DNA of 64,000 nucleotides, taken from positions 1-64,000 of the forward strand of contig NZ_LT732533.1 in NCBI RefSeq assembly GCF_900156915.1. The letters run 5' to 3'. The notes under the pieces are model-generated. The model had not been told where the DNA came from and made no database searches. It saw nothing but the letters and a program-made list of their open reading frames with translations. This stretch comes from Sediminibacillus massiliensis. Lineage in GTDB: Bacteria > Bacillota > Bacilli > Bacillales > Amphibacillaceae. Positions 1 to 8,954 of the stretch are shown here, in pieces (position 1 is the first letter of the stretch; every line of letters starts with the position of its first letter). A program made the translations under genes and the position numbers.

Positions 1-220
1 CATGGTTTTCGGTGGGACGAGTAATCGCAGTCCCAAAAGGTCTTCGGTGGGACGAGTAATCGCAGTCCCAAGGGAGCAAAGGAGCCTACTCAAGTAGTAC
101 CCTGGCTGAAGCGTTCCCCACGGAAAGCGAGTATTTTTCCGCAGCGCTGGACTACCACTCAATCAGAAAAGGATGGATGGATGGAAGTCCCGTTAAGTGA
201 AGTTAGTTAGGTTGCAGTAT
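1..220 (+). repeat. Composite structured intergenic repeat, copy A (cut by window edge)
   Basis: The right part of a repeat found at four other places in the window. Two 35-bp tandem units (about 7-40 and 41-75) each carry a GGGAC...GTCCC hairpin around GAGTAATCGCA. They are followed by the conserved tail: CTGGCTGAAGCG, then the small hairpin TTCCCCACGGAA, then GTATTTTTCCGCAGCGCTGG. A 4-bp microsatellite (GGAT repeated) lies at 171-184. No credible gene is encoded; small open frames here are by-products. The left part lies outside the window. Confidence 0.85.
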
Positions 221-313
221 ATGGATTAAGCGAAGTAACTTGTTCTGATTTCTTTACTATGTCTATCGCTATAAGACAAACACTGTTTGTTTTTATTCAA
301 TACATACAAGAAA

Positions 314-336
314 GTGAAAGGGGCCGCCCCTTTCAC
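314..336 (-). terminator. Intrinsic terminator of phoPR
   Basis: Near-perfect inverted repeat with 11-bp arms (GTGAAAGGGGC) and almost no loop, four bases past the phoR stop codon. On the minus strand it is followed by a short T-rich stretch. Confidence 0.7.
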
Positions 337-339
337 CTT

Positions 340-1719
340 TCACTTCAAATTCTTTGGAAGCTTGATAAGGAAGGTAGTCCCTTTATCAACTTCACTCTCC
401 ATTTCTATTTCACCATGATGAGTTTCAACGATATGTTTGACTATGGCTAGGCCAAGTCCTGTCCCGCCGGTATTTCTGCTGCGTGCTGGATCAACTCGGT
501 AAAATCGTTCAAAAACTCTTGTCTTGTCTTTATCTGGTATGCCTATTCCTGTATCAGAAATTTCTAAGTAAATGGTATTTTCGTCTTCGTTTGCTTTTAG
601 TCTCACAACCCCGCCTTCGGGAGTATAGTTGACAGCATTATTCAGAAGATTAATCAAAATCTGCTTAACTCGATCCATGTCTCCAATAAACTCAATATTG
701 GCCTTAATATCTTTTTCGAATAAAATGTTCTTTTTCTCTGCTTGTTGGGAAATCAACGGTACGACATCATTAATTATTCTGTTCAAATGGACCTTGCCCC
801 GGTATAATTGTAGTTCTTCTTTTTCTAACTTAGATAGTTCTAACAAGTCATGAACCAAGGCCTGTAATCTTGCACTTTCTTTATAAATGATGTTCAAAAA
901 CTGTGTTCTGGCTTCCGGGTCGTCCATTGCTCCATCCAGCAGGGTCTCAGCAAATCCTCTGATCGAAGTAATCGGTGTCTTTAATTCATGCGAAACATTG
1001 GCAACAAAATCTTTTCTCATTTCTTCTAGCTTCTTTAACTCTGTTATGTCATGGAAAACAATGACAGCACCCTTTAACACTTGCTTTTCATTGAATATAG
1101 GAGCACCAACAATTTCAACAAACCTTCGTTGAATCCCATGGTTATTGATAAAGGAATCCTTCACTTTTTCTTCGTACAAGAACGCCTCTTGTACTGCCTG
1201 ATGGATTTTTTCCTCCTCGAGAACGTCATAGTATAAAAAACCTACATAGTCTTTAAACTTTCCACCGAATATATCCATGAATTTTCTATTGACCATATGG
1301 ACGTAACCTTTCTCATCCACAAGCATCAATCCGCTCTCCATATTGTCAATAACCGTCCCAAGCTGGTTTTCCTGCATTTTCTCTTGAAGAGTGATCTCCT
1401 GTAAGCTACTCGCCAACTTATTGATGGAGTTGCTCAATCGCCCAGCTTCCCCAAAGTAACTGACATAGGTTCTTGCCTTATAATTTCCTTTGACAAGCTC
1501 ATCAGCCACCATTGCAGACGATTGGACAGGTTTGATATACTTCTCGAAGATATTGACTATCAATACCAGAAAAACAATTAAACTCCCCGAAATAGTGAGG
1601 ATACCAATGACCCTTTCCATTGGTGATAAAAGCGGAATTAATATAGCTCCCATTGCCGCCATGATAAATATCACAACAAGCAGGTAACTAATAAAAGGCC
1701 TTATATTAACTCCGCCCAT
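340..1719 (-). CDS. phoR: Phosphate-starvation sensor histidine kinase PhoR, short form
   Basis: Membrane histidine kinase that phosphorylates PhoP. I chose the ATG at 1719 (459 residues) because GGAGG lies 9 bases upstream; a TTG at 1746 is in frame but lacks a good site. Order: two membrane helices near residues 7-30 and 36-57 separated by only about six residues, HAMP-like linker, PAS domain (around residues 120-220), HisKA box with VSHELKTP (His about 244), and a HATPase with N and G boxes (NNAVNY, DTGIGIP, GTGLGL). B. subtilis PhoR is about 579 residues and has a large extracytoplasmic domain, which is missing here. It overlaps phoP by 14 bases. Confidence 0.93.
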   Translation of the reverse strand: MGGVNIRPFISYLLVVIFIMAAMGAILIPLLSPMERVIGILTISGSLIVFLVLIVNIFEKYIKPVQSSAMVADELVKGNYKARTYVSYFGEAGRLSNSINKLASSLQEITLQEKMQENQLGTVIDNMESGLMLVDEKGYVHMVNRKFMDIFGGKFKDYVGFLYYDVLEEEKIHQAVQEAFLYEEKVKDSFINNHGIQRRFVEIVGAPIFNEKQVLKGAVIVFHDITELKKLEEMRKDFVANVSHELKTPITSIRGFAETLLDGAMDDPEARTQFLNIIYKESARLQALVHDLLELSKLEKEELQLYRGKVHLNRIINDVVPLISQQAEKKNILFEKDIKANIEFIGDMDRVKQILINLLNNAVNYTPEGGVVRLKANEDENTIYLEISDTGIGIPDKDKTRVFERFYRVDPARSRNTGGTGLGLAIVKHIVETHHGEIEMESEVDKGTTFLIKLPKNLK

Positions 1720-2413
1720 GTACATGGTCCTCCATCTTATAACCAAGGCCCCGTATTGTCTTTATGTAAATCGGATGTTTGGTATCTGGCTCTATTTTTT
1801 CCCTCAAATGGCTGACATGGACATCGACTATCCGGGTATCTCCTGCAAAATCATAATTCCAGACTGCACTCAACAGTTGATCTCGGGACAATACTTTACC
1901 TTTATGCTTCGCCAAGTAAAGCAGCAATTCAAATTCCTTCCTTGTAAATTCTAAATTATTACCTTTAAAAACAGCTTCATATTGTTCGGGGTAAATAATA
2001 AGATCTGCAATTTTAATAAACGCATCGGGAATTAATTGTTCTTGCTTGCTAGCTCTCCGTAAAATGGCCTTAATTCGCGCCACAACTTCCTTGGGACTGA
2101 AAGGTTTCGTTAAATAATCGTCTGCACCCAGTTCCAGACCGAGCACTTTATCAAACTCATCATCCTTGGCTGTAAGCATCAATATGGGGGTGTCAACCTG
2201 TTTTTGTCTGAGTTGCCTGCACACATCTGTACCATCTAATTCTGGCAGCATCAGGTCTAAAACAATCAGATCATAAGGGATCTGCACCGCTTTTTGAAAT
2301 GCGTCCAACCCGTTGTATGCAACATCTGTTTCGAAGCCGGCTTGTTCGATATTATACTTTAACAAAGTTACTATTGATTCTTCATCGTCTACGATTAGTA
2401 CCTTCCTGGCCAT
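1706..2413 (-). CDS. phoP: Phosphate regulon response regulator PhoP
   Basis: OmpR/PhoB-family response regulator that controls phosphate-starvation genes. The receiver domain (1-120) has acidic residues D9-D10, phospho-acceptor Asp53 in VLDLMLPELDG, and Lys103 in LTKPF. The C-terminal winged helix (about 135-230) ends with the usual IVDVHVSHLREKIE and IRGLGYKME signatures. Length 235 is normal. It is co-transcribed with phoR through overlapping ends, and the next upstream gene is the MaoC-like one. Confidence 0.96.
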   Translation of the reverse strand: MARKVLIVDDEESIVTLLKYNIEQAGFETDVAYNGLDAFQKAVQIPYDLIVLDLMLPELDGTDVCRQLRQKQVDTPILMLTAKDDEFDKVLGLELGADDYLTKPFSPKEVVARIKAILRRASKQEQLIPDAFIKIADLIIYPEQYEAVFKGNNLEFTRKEFELLLYLAKHKGKVLSRDQLLSAVWNYDFAGDTRIVDVHVSHLREKIEPDTKHPIYIKTIRGLGYKMEDHVHGRS

Positions 2414-2446
2414 TCAAACACCCCACTGTAAAATATGTATGTATGT

Positions 2447-2452
2447 ATTATA
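2447..2452 (-). promoter_or_regulatory. Candidate -10 element upstream of phoP
   Basis: TATAAT on the minus strand, 34 bases upstream of the phoP start codon. No good -35 hexamer is present at the right distance, which would suit an activator-dependent promoter. I could not see convincing TTAACA-type PhoP boxes. Confidence 0.35.
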
Positions 2453-2509
2453 CATCATACCTTCACAGCTAATTTATGTGAACCATAATTCTTTATATAT
2501 ACCGTAAAT

Positions 2510-2531
2510 TTTGTAAAGATTTCTTTACAAA
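2510..2531. other. Perfect 9-bp inverted repeat between phoP and the MaoC-like gene
   Basis: TTTGTAAAG and CTTTACAAA are separated by four bases, about 100 bases upstream of phoP and just past the MaoC-like gene. It could be a weak terminator of that gene or a regulator-binding site. It lacks a T run on the minus strand, so an operator role is possible but unproven. Confidence 0.4.
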
Positions 2532-2544
2532 TCCTTTTGGTTAT

Positions 2545-3021
2545 TTAATTGAAATTCTCCAGAGAGGTTGCTGTCATGGATTGTGGTTCATACGGTGGGC
2601 ACACTTTCAACTTTCCTGAAAGAACCTTGTCACCTTCCTGATTTTTCCCAACTACACTCATGGCAACTGTGTGTTCATTTAGATCGACTGAGATGATTTC
2701 TACATGGAAGGAAACTTTTGATTGGTGATAAACCGGCTGTGGAAAAATAATTTCATGCTGCAGTATATGGCTTCCAGGACCGGGAAGATGCATTGAAACA
2801 ATCGAAGAAACAATGCCAAATAACAGGACTGAAGGAACAAGAGGATATTTGAATGGTGTCTGAGAAGCATAGTCATGCTGGGTGTACAGCGGATTTGCAT
2901 CACCTGTGATCCCCAGATATAAAAGTAATTCTTTGTCTTCAATAAGGTGGGAAGTACTATAATAATCGCCTACACGCAAGTCCGTTATTTTTCGGCCTAG
3001 AGGACGTTTTTTTCCTAACAT
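2545..3021 (-). CDS. MaoC-like hotdog-fold protein, probably not an active hydratase
   Basis: A 158-residue single hotdog domain of the MaoC dehydratase type. The hydratase region reads GDANPLYTQHDYASQ, where active R-hydratases usually have a His after NP(I/L), here Tyr. The following AHG motif is replaced by LVPSV. The core motif HEIIFPQPVY for the central strands is present. Loss of both the catalytic His and the AHG loop suggests it binds an acyl group or partner rather than hydrating enoyl-CoA. It sits alone between mdh and phoP with its own AAGGGGG Shine-Dalgarno. Confidence 0.72.
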   Translation of the reverse strand: MLGKKRPLGRKITDLRVGDYYSTSHLIEDKELLLYLGITGDANPLYTQHDYASQTPFKYPLVPSVLLFGIVSSIVSMHLPGPGSHILQHEIIFPQPVYHQSKVSFHVEIISVDLNEHTVAMSVVGKNQEGDKVLSGKLKVCPPYEPQSMTATSLENFN

Positions 3022-3099
3022 TTTAAGACCCCCTTTTTGAAAATTGGTAATTATATCTCATCAGAGCAAAGTATGTTTACTGCATCTTTGAAATGTGTA

Positions 3100-3128
3100 A
3101 GAGGGCTTTCCTTAAGGAAAAGCCCTCT
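3100..3128 (-). terminator. Hairpin downstream of mdh
   Basis: Arms AGAGGGCTTTCC and GGAAAAGCCCTCT (one bulge) with a four-base loop, 11 bases after the mdh stop. The T run is poor, so termination may be partial. Confidence 0.6.
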
Positions 3129-3138
3129 ATCTTAATTA

Positions 3139-4077
3139 TCATTCTAAAACTTTTAGTACATTTTTCACAGAATCAGCAGATTTGTCCAATGCTGCCTTTT
3201 CATCGTCTTGTAAATCAAGTTCCACGATTTCTTCGATTCCATTACCACCGATGATAGTTGGAACTCCTAGATAAATATCGGAATACCCATATTCACCCTC
3301 TAAATAAGCAATCGAAGGAAGCACACGCCGTTGGTCTTTAAGAATAGCTTCAGCCATGACGGTAAGAGAAGCCGCTGGAGCGTAATAGGCGCTCCCATTA
3401 CCGAGCAGGTTAACAATCTCTCCTCCGCCCTTCCTTGTTCGTTCCACAATTGCATCCAGTCGTTCCTTTGAAATCAATTTTTCCAAAGGAATGCCTCCAG
3501 CAAAAGAATAACGGATTAACGGTACCATGTCATCGCCATGGCCGCCAAGAACAAATCCAGTAATATCCTTCACAGAAAGATTTAACTCCTCAGCTACAAA
3601 CGAACGAAATCTCGCAGTATCCAATACTCCTGATTGACCGATTACGCGATTTTTGGGAAATCCAGACTCTTTAAAAACCGTATAGGTCATTGCATCGACT
3701 GGATTAGTTAAAACTAATAAAAAGGTATCTGGTGAGTATTTAACTATTTCTTTGGTAACGCTCTTCATGATTTTCGCATTTGTATTTACCAAATCGTCCC
3801 GGCTCATTCCAGGCTTTCTGGCAATTCCGGCTGTGATGATGACAAGGTCTGACCCCTCTGTTTCACCGTAATCAGAAGTACCTTTGATTTTGGCATCAAA
3901 GCCTTGAACAGGACTTGCCTCCAACATATCCAGTGCTTTCCCTTTAGTAGGGTCTTCCATATCCGGAATATCTACCAAAACAACATCTGCCAGCTCTTTT
4001 TGTGCGATCATCAATGCTGTAGTGGCACCAGTAAAGCCGCCGCCTACTACAGAAACTTTTCTTCTTTTAATAGTCAT
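3139..4077 (-). CDS. mdh: Malate dehydrogenase
   Basis: NAD-dependent oxidation of malate to oxaloacetate in the TCA cycle (cytoplasm). At 312 residues it matches the LDH-like bacterial MDH size. The Rossmann motif [10 protein letters not shown] sits near residue 11, substrate-binding Arg residues occur in [20 protein letters not shown] follows, and the catalytic His is in LGGHGDDMV. It is last in the citZ-icd-mdh run, 36 bases after icd, an arrangement shared with B. subtilis. Confidence 0.97.
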   Translation of the reverse strand: MTIKRRKVSVVGGGFTGATTALMIAQKELADVVLVDIPDMEDPTKGKALDMLEASPVQGFDAKIKGTSDYGETEGSDLVIITAGIARKPGMSRDDLVNTNAKIMKSVTKEIVKYSPDTFLLVLTNPVDAMTYTVFKESGFPKNRVIGQSGVLDTARFRSFVAEELNLSVKDITGFVLGGHGDDMVPLIRYSFAGGIPLEKLISKERLDAIVERTRKGGGEIVNLLGNGSAYYAPAASLTVMAEAILKDQRRVLPSIAYLEGEYGYSDIYLGVPTIIGGNGIEEIVELDLQDDEKAALDKSADSVKNVLKVLE

Positions 4078-4113
4078 GATATACCCCTTTCTATTAGTTC
4101 ATAATAGTGGTAA

Positions 4114-5385
4114 TCAGTCCATATTCCTAATAAGAGCATCACCGAATCCGGAAGTTTTCACTTCTTTTGCCCCATCCATCATCCGGGCAAAATCGTAGGT
4201 AACTTCTTTAGAAGCAATTGTTTTCTCCATTGATTTGATAATTAAATCAGCTGCTTCCCTCCATTCCAAATGTTCCAACATTAGAACACCGGAAAGAATT
4301 ACTGATGATGGATTTACTTTGTCCATACCAGCATATTTAGGAGCTGTACCATGTGTAGCTTCAAAGATAGCATGCCCGGACTCATAGTTGATATTGGCTC
4401 CAGGTGCTATGCCGATACCACCGACTTGTGCAGCTAATGCATCAGAAATATAGTCGCCATTCAGGTTCATAGTTGCCACGACATCAAATTCACGCGGACG
4501 AGTAAGGATTTGCTGAAGGAAAATGTCAGCAATGGCATCTTTCACAATGATTTTGCCTGCTTTTTCCGCATCTTCCTGTGCTTTATTAGCGGCATCTTTT
4601 CCTTCACTTTCTACTATTCTGTCATACTCCCACCATGTAAATACTTTATCACCGTATTCTTCTTCAGCAACCTCATATCCCCATGCTTTAAAGGAGCCTT
4701 CCGTAAATTTCATAATGTTGCCTTTATGGACCAGTGTTACACTTTTTCTGCCTTCGTTTATTGCATAATCGATAGCAGCCCTAACCAGCCGTTTTGTCCC
4801 TTCTTCTGAAACCGGTTTAATACCGATACCGGAAGTCTCTGGGAAACGGATTTTATGTACACCCATTTCATTTTTAAGGAATTCGATTACTTTCTTCACT
4901 TCATCTGAACCTTTTTGCCATTCGATTCCAGCATAGATATCCTCTGTATTTTCACGGAAAATCACCATGTCAGTATCTTCAGGACGTTTGACAGGGGACG
5001 GAACACCCTCGAAATAACGAACAGGACGCAGACAAGTAAACAAGTCTAGTTCCTGGCGTAGTGCTACGTTTAAAGAACGAATGCCACCGCCGACAGGAGT
5101 TGTCAAAGGACCTTTAATGGCAATTTTGTAGTCACGGATTGTTTCCAATGTTTCTTCAGGCAGCCATTCACCGGTTTTGTCAAAAGCTTTTTGCCCTGCA
5201 TATACTTCTTTCCAGTCAATTTCTTTTTTGCCATCATATGCTTTTTCAACTGCAGCTTCGATAACCCTCTTAGCCGCAGCCCAAATATCCGGCCCGATTC
5301 CATCACCTTCTATGAACGGGATCACTGGATGGTCTGGTACGTTCATTACCCCATTTTCTACTGTAATTTTTTCACTTTGTGCCAT
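4114..5385 (-). CDS. icd: NADP-dependent isocitrate dehydrogenase
   Basis: Converts isocitrate to 2-oxoglutarate. The ATG at 5385 (MAQSEKI) is preceded by AGGAGG nine bases upstream and gives 423 residues, the B. subtilis length; a longer frame to 5406 has no support. Substrate-loop Ser and Arg are in [13 protein letters not shown], metal-binding Asp residues lie around [17 protein letters not shown], and GANINYE and [12 protein letters not shown] complete the family signature. Confidence 0.97.
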   Translation of the reverse strand: MAQSEKITVENGVMNVPDHPVIPFIEGDGIGPDIWAAAKRVIEAAVEKAYDGKKEIDWKEVYAGQKAFDKTGEWLPEETLETIRDYKIAIKGPLTTPVGGGIRSLNVALRQELDLFTCLRPVRYFEGVPSPVKRPEDTDMVIFRENTEDIYAGIEWQKGSDEVKKVIEFLKNEMGVHKIRFPETSGIGIKPVSEEGTKRLVRAAIDYAINEGRKSVTLVHKGNIMKFTEGSFKAWGYEVAEEEYGDKVFTWWEYDRIVESEGKDAANKAQEDAEKAGKIIVKDAIADIFLQQILTRPREFDVVATMNLNGDYISDALAAQVGGIGIAPGANINYESGHAIFEATHGTAPKYAGMDKVNPSSVILSGVLMLEHLEWREAADLIIKSMEKTIASKEVTYDFARMMDGAKEVKTSGFGDALIRNMD

Positions 5386-5480
5386 ATTATTTGACCTCCT
5401 AATCATAATTCAGCTTCCATTAAATAGTATCATATAGCGAATAGTCTTTCACTACATGGTTGAGACGATAAAGCCGCCTG

Positions 5481-5501
5481 AAGCCGGTAGAAAACCGGCT
5501 T
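5481..5501 (-). terminator. Hairpin between citZ and icd
   Basis: Perfect arms AAGCCGGT/ACCGGCTT with a 5-base loop, 23 bases past the citZ stop codon. There is no T run, so it is more likely an RNA-processing or stability element, or a leaky attenuator, than a full terminator. Confidence 0.5.
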
Positions 5502-5523
5502 TGCCAGTCTTCAAACTAGTTTG

Positions 5524-6639
5524 CTATCTGTTTTCGACTGAAGTATATGTTTGATTTTTAGGACCTACATACTCAGCCCGCGGGCGAATCAAGCGATTGT
5601 TCTCATATTGTTCCAGAATATGTGCCAACCAGCCGGACACTCTGCTGACAGCAAAAATAGGAGTGAACAAGTCATGTTCAATTCCCAAGCTATGGTAGAC
5701 AGAAGCAGAATAGAAGTCCACGTTCGCCGGCAGTCCCTTTTCGTTTTTAATATAATCTTCAATTTTCACTGACATTTCATACCATTTTGATTGCCCGGTG
5801 AGTTCTGTCAGCTCTCTGGACATCTTCTTCAAATGCTTTGCTCGTGGGTCTCCTGTACGGTACACCCTGTGTCCCATGCCCATGATTTTTTCTTTGTTAG
5901 TCAATTTTTCTTGAATATACGGCAGCGCATTATCCACTTCACCAATTTCTTCGAGCATTTTCATCACACGTTCATTGGCACCGCCGTGCAATGGTCCTTT
6001 CAGGGCACTAATTGCAGCAGTAATGCCTGAATAAACATCAGATAAAGTGGCAACGCATACACGAGAAGTAAAAGTGGATGCATTCAACTCATGATCCGCA
6101 TGTAATACTAATGCTTTATTAATAGCTTCTATTTCCAAGTTTTTGGGTTCTTCTCCGTTGAGCATGTATAGGAAATTGGCAGCATAGCTAAGATTTTTCT
6201 TTGGAGCAACAGGTTCTTTTCCGTTACGAATACGTGCAAAAGCTGCTACCACAGATGAAACTTGTGCCTGGATACGAACAGCTTTACGCTTGTTCGCTGC
6301 TTCTTCCATAACATCGGCTTCTTCATCATACAAACCAAGCAGGGAAACAGCAGTTCTTAAAGCTGCCATGGGATGAACAGACTTCAAGTCATAAGATTTC
6401 AAATGTTGTATGACTCCATCATGAAGTGCCATATTGGAAGCTAGATCTTCCTTCAATTCTGCCAATTCGTTTTCCAATGGCAGACGCTTGTTCCAAAGTA
6501 AAAAGATAACTTCCTCAAAACTAGAATTCTCTGCCAGATCATCAATTTTGTACCCGGCATAAGTCAATTGGTCATCAATTATGGAACTAATGGATGATTC
6601 TGTCGCTACAATTCCTTCCAGCCCTTTCGTTGTTGACAT
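5524..6639 (-). CDS. citZ: Citrate synthase
   Basis: Condenses oxaloacetate and acetyl-CoA, the entry step of the TCA cycle. The ATG at 6639 (MSTTKGLEGI) has AAGGAGAGG upstream and yields 371 residues as in B. subtilis CitZ. Active-site signatures are GPLHGGANERV, MGMGHRVYRTGDPRA and the Asp in NVDFYSASVYHSLG. First gene of the citZ-icd-mdh group. Confidence 0.96.
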   Translation of the reverse strand: MSTTKGLEGIVATESSISSIIDDQLTYAGYKIDDLAENSSFEEVIFLLWNKRLPLENELAELKEDLASNMALHDGVIQHLKSYDLKSVHPMAALRTAVSLLGLYDEEADVMEEAANKRKAVRIQAQVSSVVAAFARIRNGKEPVAPKKNLSYAANFLYMLNGEEPKNLEIEAINKALVLHADHELNASTFTSRVCVATLSDVYSGITAAISALKGPLHGGANERVMKMLEEIGEVDNALPYIQEKLTNKEKIMGMGHRVYRTGDPRAKHLKKMSRELTELTGQSKWYEMSVKIEDYIKNEKGLPANVDFYSASVYHSLGIEHDLFTPIFAVSRVSGWLAHILEQYENNRLIRPRAEYVGPKNQTYTSVENR

Positions 6640-7221
6640 AGTATCCCTCTCCTTTTCCATATTCTCCCTTGTGTTCATCTGCTTGAAATATTATCGGCCC
6701 GTAAATCTTTCCCGTCCGTAACGGTTCCGTTCTACGTAAATATGCAGATGAAAAAAAGGCAGCTCCCACTGTTCAGGTCCAGAAATGAACCAGACATTCT
6801 TTGCTAGATTGATAGAAATTCCCCATATCATCCCCAAGTTAATTATAAACAAATTATATACTAAAGTGAAACGTTTTCTTTTTTCTTTTCACTGTCAGCT
6901 TACCCGATGTTTACAATTAAAAAACGAGTGATGCATAGTCACTAATATGATGCTGGACTCGGTGTAAAGGATAGTGACAATGGGGGATTGTAAATGCAAA
7001 GAATTACTCCCAAACTATGTAAAAATAAAAACCCCTTAGTTTATAGATTAACTCGAATTTATCTATTTTTCAAATAATTGATCTCTTTAAGTGAACCCCG
7101 CTTAGCCTCCAGGAATTCACTTTGACGCTCAACTTATCGTCCCCTTCTTTTGGTGAACAATAATCAACTTGATTGACTTCATTGGCGGTTATTCACCATG
7201 TGAAGTTGTTTACCAATAAAA
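6640..7221. other. Gene-free interval upstream of citZ
   Basis: About 580 bases without a convincing gene. Near 6846-6872 the minus strand is AT-rich with TATAAT-like hexamers that could serve citZ. At 7150-7216 the arms TTGGTGAACAA and TTGTTTACCAA form an imperfect inverted repeat (10 of 11) around 45 bases. A 27-codon basic open frame at 6993 is too weak to call. I see no match to the repeat family found elsewhere in the window. Confidence 0.5.
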
Positions 7222-7245
7222 ATCCGCCGAGACTACCCGGCGGAT
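7222..7245 (-). terminator. Intrinsic terminator of ytwI
   Basis: Perfect 8-bp stem ATCCGCCG/CGGCGGAT with an 8-base loop, followed on the minus strand by TTTTTATTGG. It lies 29 bases past the ytwI stop. Confidence 0.85.
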
Positions 7246-7273
7246 AAAAAAGCTTGTCAAAATCATTAATTGC

Positions 7274-7744
7274 TTATGTAAATTTAGTAATATAATCGAC
7301 TGCCTTCATAACTATATATGCAATCCCTGCACCGATAAGCGGACCTACTGCGACCCCTTGAAAAAAAACCACCGCAAGAATTGTCCCCATTACAAGGGCT
7401 GTAGTTAAATGAGGGTCATTTGCCAGTAGATCAAGTCCGTTTTTTGCAATCAATGCTACAATAATGCCAGATGCTAACGCAATCCATCCATAATAGGATT
7501 TAACGCTTCCTAAAAGTTCTTTAAAGCCTATCTCTCCACTTGCTATCGGCACCAGCACGGCAATCGTGATTATAGTTACTCCCCAACCGATTCCCTTGTC
7601 AGAAAGCACTGGGAACAATTTTTGGTCCAGGCGAAGCAGCTGCAATCCGAATAAAATATAAACCGCAATCATTATGGACTGATTTTTTCCAATGTAACCT
7701 AATATAAATAATATAAGCAAAAATAATGTAGACTGGTTGAACAT
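7274..7744 (-). CDS. ytwI: DUF441 (UPF0756) membrane protein YtwI
   Basis: A 156-residue, very hydrophobic protein with four to five predicted membrane helices (about 4-35, 50-70, 83-103, 112-148). The GVAVGPLIGAGIAYI stretch and length are typical of UPF0756 proteins. Function unknown. It is divergent from ytvI, with 58 bases between the start codons. Confidence 0.85.
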   Translation of the reverse strand: MFNQSTLFLLILFILGYIGKNQSIMIAVYILFGLQLLRLDQKLFPVLSDKGIGWGVTIITIAVLVPIASGEIGFKELLGSVKSYYGWIALASGIIVALIAKNGLDLLANDPHLTTALVMGTILAVVFFQGVAVGPLIGAGIAYIVMKAVDYITKFT

Positions 7745-7802
7745 GTAATCCTCTCCACTACTTGTATATTTTCTTAAACCCGTCAGCGAAAGGTGTGTAC
7801 AT

Positions 7803-8921
7803 ATGCCGCTTACAACTTTTCATCAATTACTTAGGGCAATCCTGGTAATTCTGGCCTTTACCGCAGGATTGGTCATTTTTTACTATGTTGCAGGATATAT
7901 ATACCCATTTCTACTAGCTTTGATATTGGCTTTTCTTTTGAACCCGCTCGTCGATTTTTTTGAAAATAAGGGGTATATGCCAAGAGCAATGGCAGTAATC
8001 CTTGTCCTCTTTTGGTCTTTGTTCGTCATCATAGGTATTTTCACCTTGATACTCATAGAATTAATTAATGGAACAACTTATTTGGCTGAAATGATTCCCC
8101 ACCATTTCAAAACACTTGTCAGTTTTATCGAAGCTTTCATAACAACACAGGTCATTCCACTTTATGACCATCTTTTATCCCTTATAAAAACCCTCGAACC
8201 TGCACAGCAACAACTCATTCTGCAACATATCAAAAAAGTGGGACAAGATATATCAGAAAATGGAGCCGAACTTCTTCAGACGATTTTACAGGCCATACCA
8301 AATACCATTATAGGCCTTCCAAATTTTGTTTCTGTTCTTCTATTTTCCTTGTTAGGCACTTTTTTCATCAGTAAAGATTGGTACAAGCTAAGAAAATATT
8401 ACTTTCAGTTTGCGCCACCTTTTTTCACGAAATCAGTTTCCGAGATACTCGCCGGCCTAAACAACGCCTTTCTGGGTTTTATCAAAGCACAGTTAACTTT
8501 GATTTTCATTACCTTTATTATCGTTTTATGCGGACTGTTTATACTCGGAATCGAGCACACCCTGACCATAGCCGCCATCATTGCTGTAATTGACTTGCTC
8601 CCTTATTTAGGAACTGGTCTAATCTTCCTGCCCTGGATCTGTTATTCCTTTTTTAGCGGTGAACATGATTTAACAATCGGAATATCTATTCTATATGCTA
8701 TCATCATTATCCAGAGACAGATCATGGAGCCAAAAGTATTATCCGACAACATGGGACTCCATCCACTTGCTACACTGATTGCATTGTTCGCCGGATTCCA
8801 GCTTTTCGGATTCTGGGGATTGATTATCGGCCCTGCTTTATTGGTTATTGGTATGACTGTGGTTCAAAGCGGAATAATTACACACATATGGCTTTATATT
8901 GTAGGAAACAACCAAAAATAA
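7803..8921 (+). CDS. ytvI: Sporulation-associated integral membrane protein YtvI (AI-2E transporter family)
   Basis: A 372-residue polytopic permease of the AI-2E/PerM superfamily, with paired N-terminal helices (about 10-75), an amphipathic soluble region (about 80-165) and a C-terminal helical bundle. The family signature is seen in ILAGLNNAFLGFIKAQL, IAVIDLLPYLGTG and PKVLSDNMGLHPL. B. subtilis YtvI is sporulation-linked, and that role is inferred by family. It is one of the few plus-strand genes in the first 20 kb. Confidence 0.88.
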   Translation: MPLTTFHQLLRAILVILAFTAGLVIFYYVAGYIYPFLLALILAFLLNPLVDFFENKGYMPRAMAVILVLFWSLFVIIGIFTLILIELINGTTYLAEMIPHHFKTLVSFIEAFITTQVIPLYDHLLSLIKTLEPAQQQLILQHIKKVGQDISENGAELLQTILQAIPNTIIGLPNFVSVLLFSLLGTFFISKDWYKLRKYYFQFAPPFFTKSVSEILAGLNNAFLGFIKAQLTLIFITFIIVLCGLFILGIEHTLTIAAIIAVIDLLPYLGTGLIFLPWICYSFFSGEHDLTIGISILYAIIIIQRQIMEPKVLSDNMGLHPLATLIALFAGFQLFGFWGLIIGPALLVIGMTVVQSGIITHIWLYIVGNNQK

Positions 8922-8949
8922 ACACCTGGACATCATTTGTCCGGGTGTT
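8921..8949. terminator. Bidirectional terminator between ytvI and fxsA
   Basis: Arms AACACCTGGACA and TGTCCGGGTGTT (one mismatch) with a 5-base loop sit between two convergent genes and overlap the last base of ytvI. Confidence 0.8.
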
Positions 8950-8954
8950 TATAA

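Noticed and set aside
6865-6880. cre-like sequence GTGAAACGTTTTCT upstream of citZ
   Set aside because: The centre lacks the two extra bases of the consensus, so arms do not fit TGWNANCGNTNNCA on either strand.
6993-7076. 27-codon basic open frame starting MQRITPKLCK
   Set aside because: Very short, no clear Shine-Dalgarno, no recognisable family.
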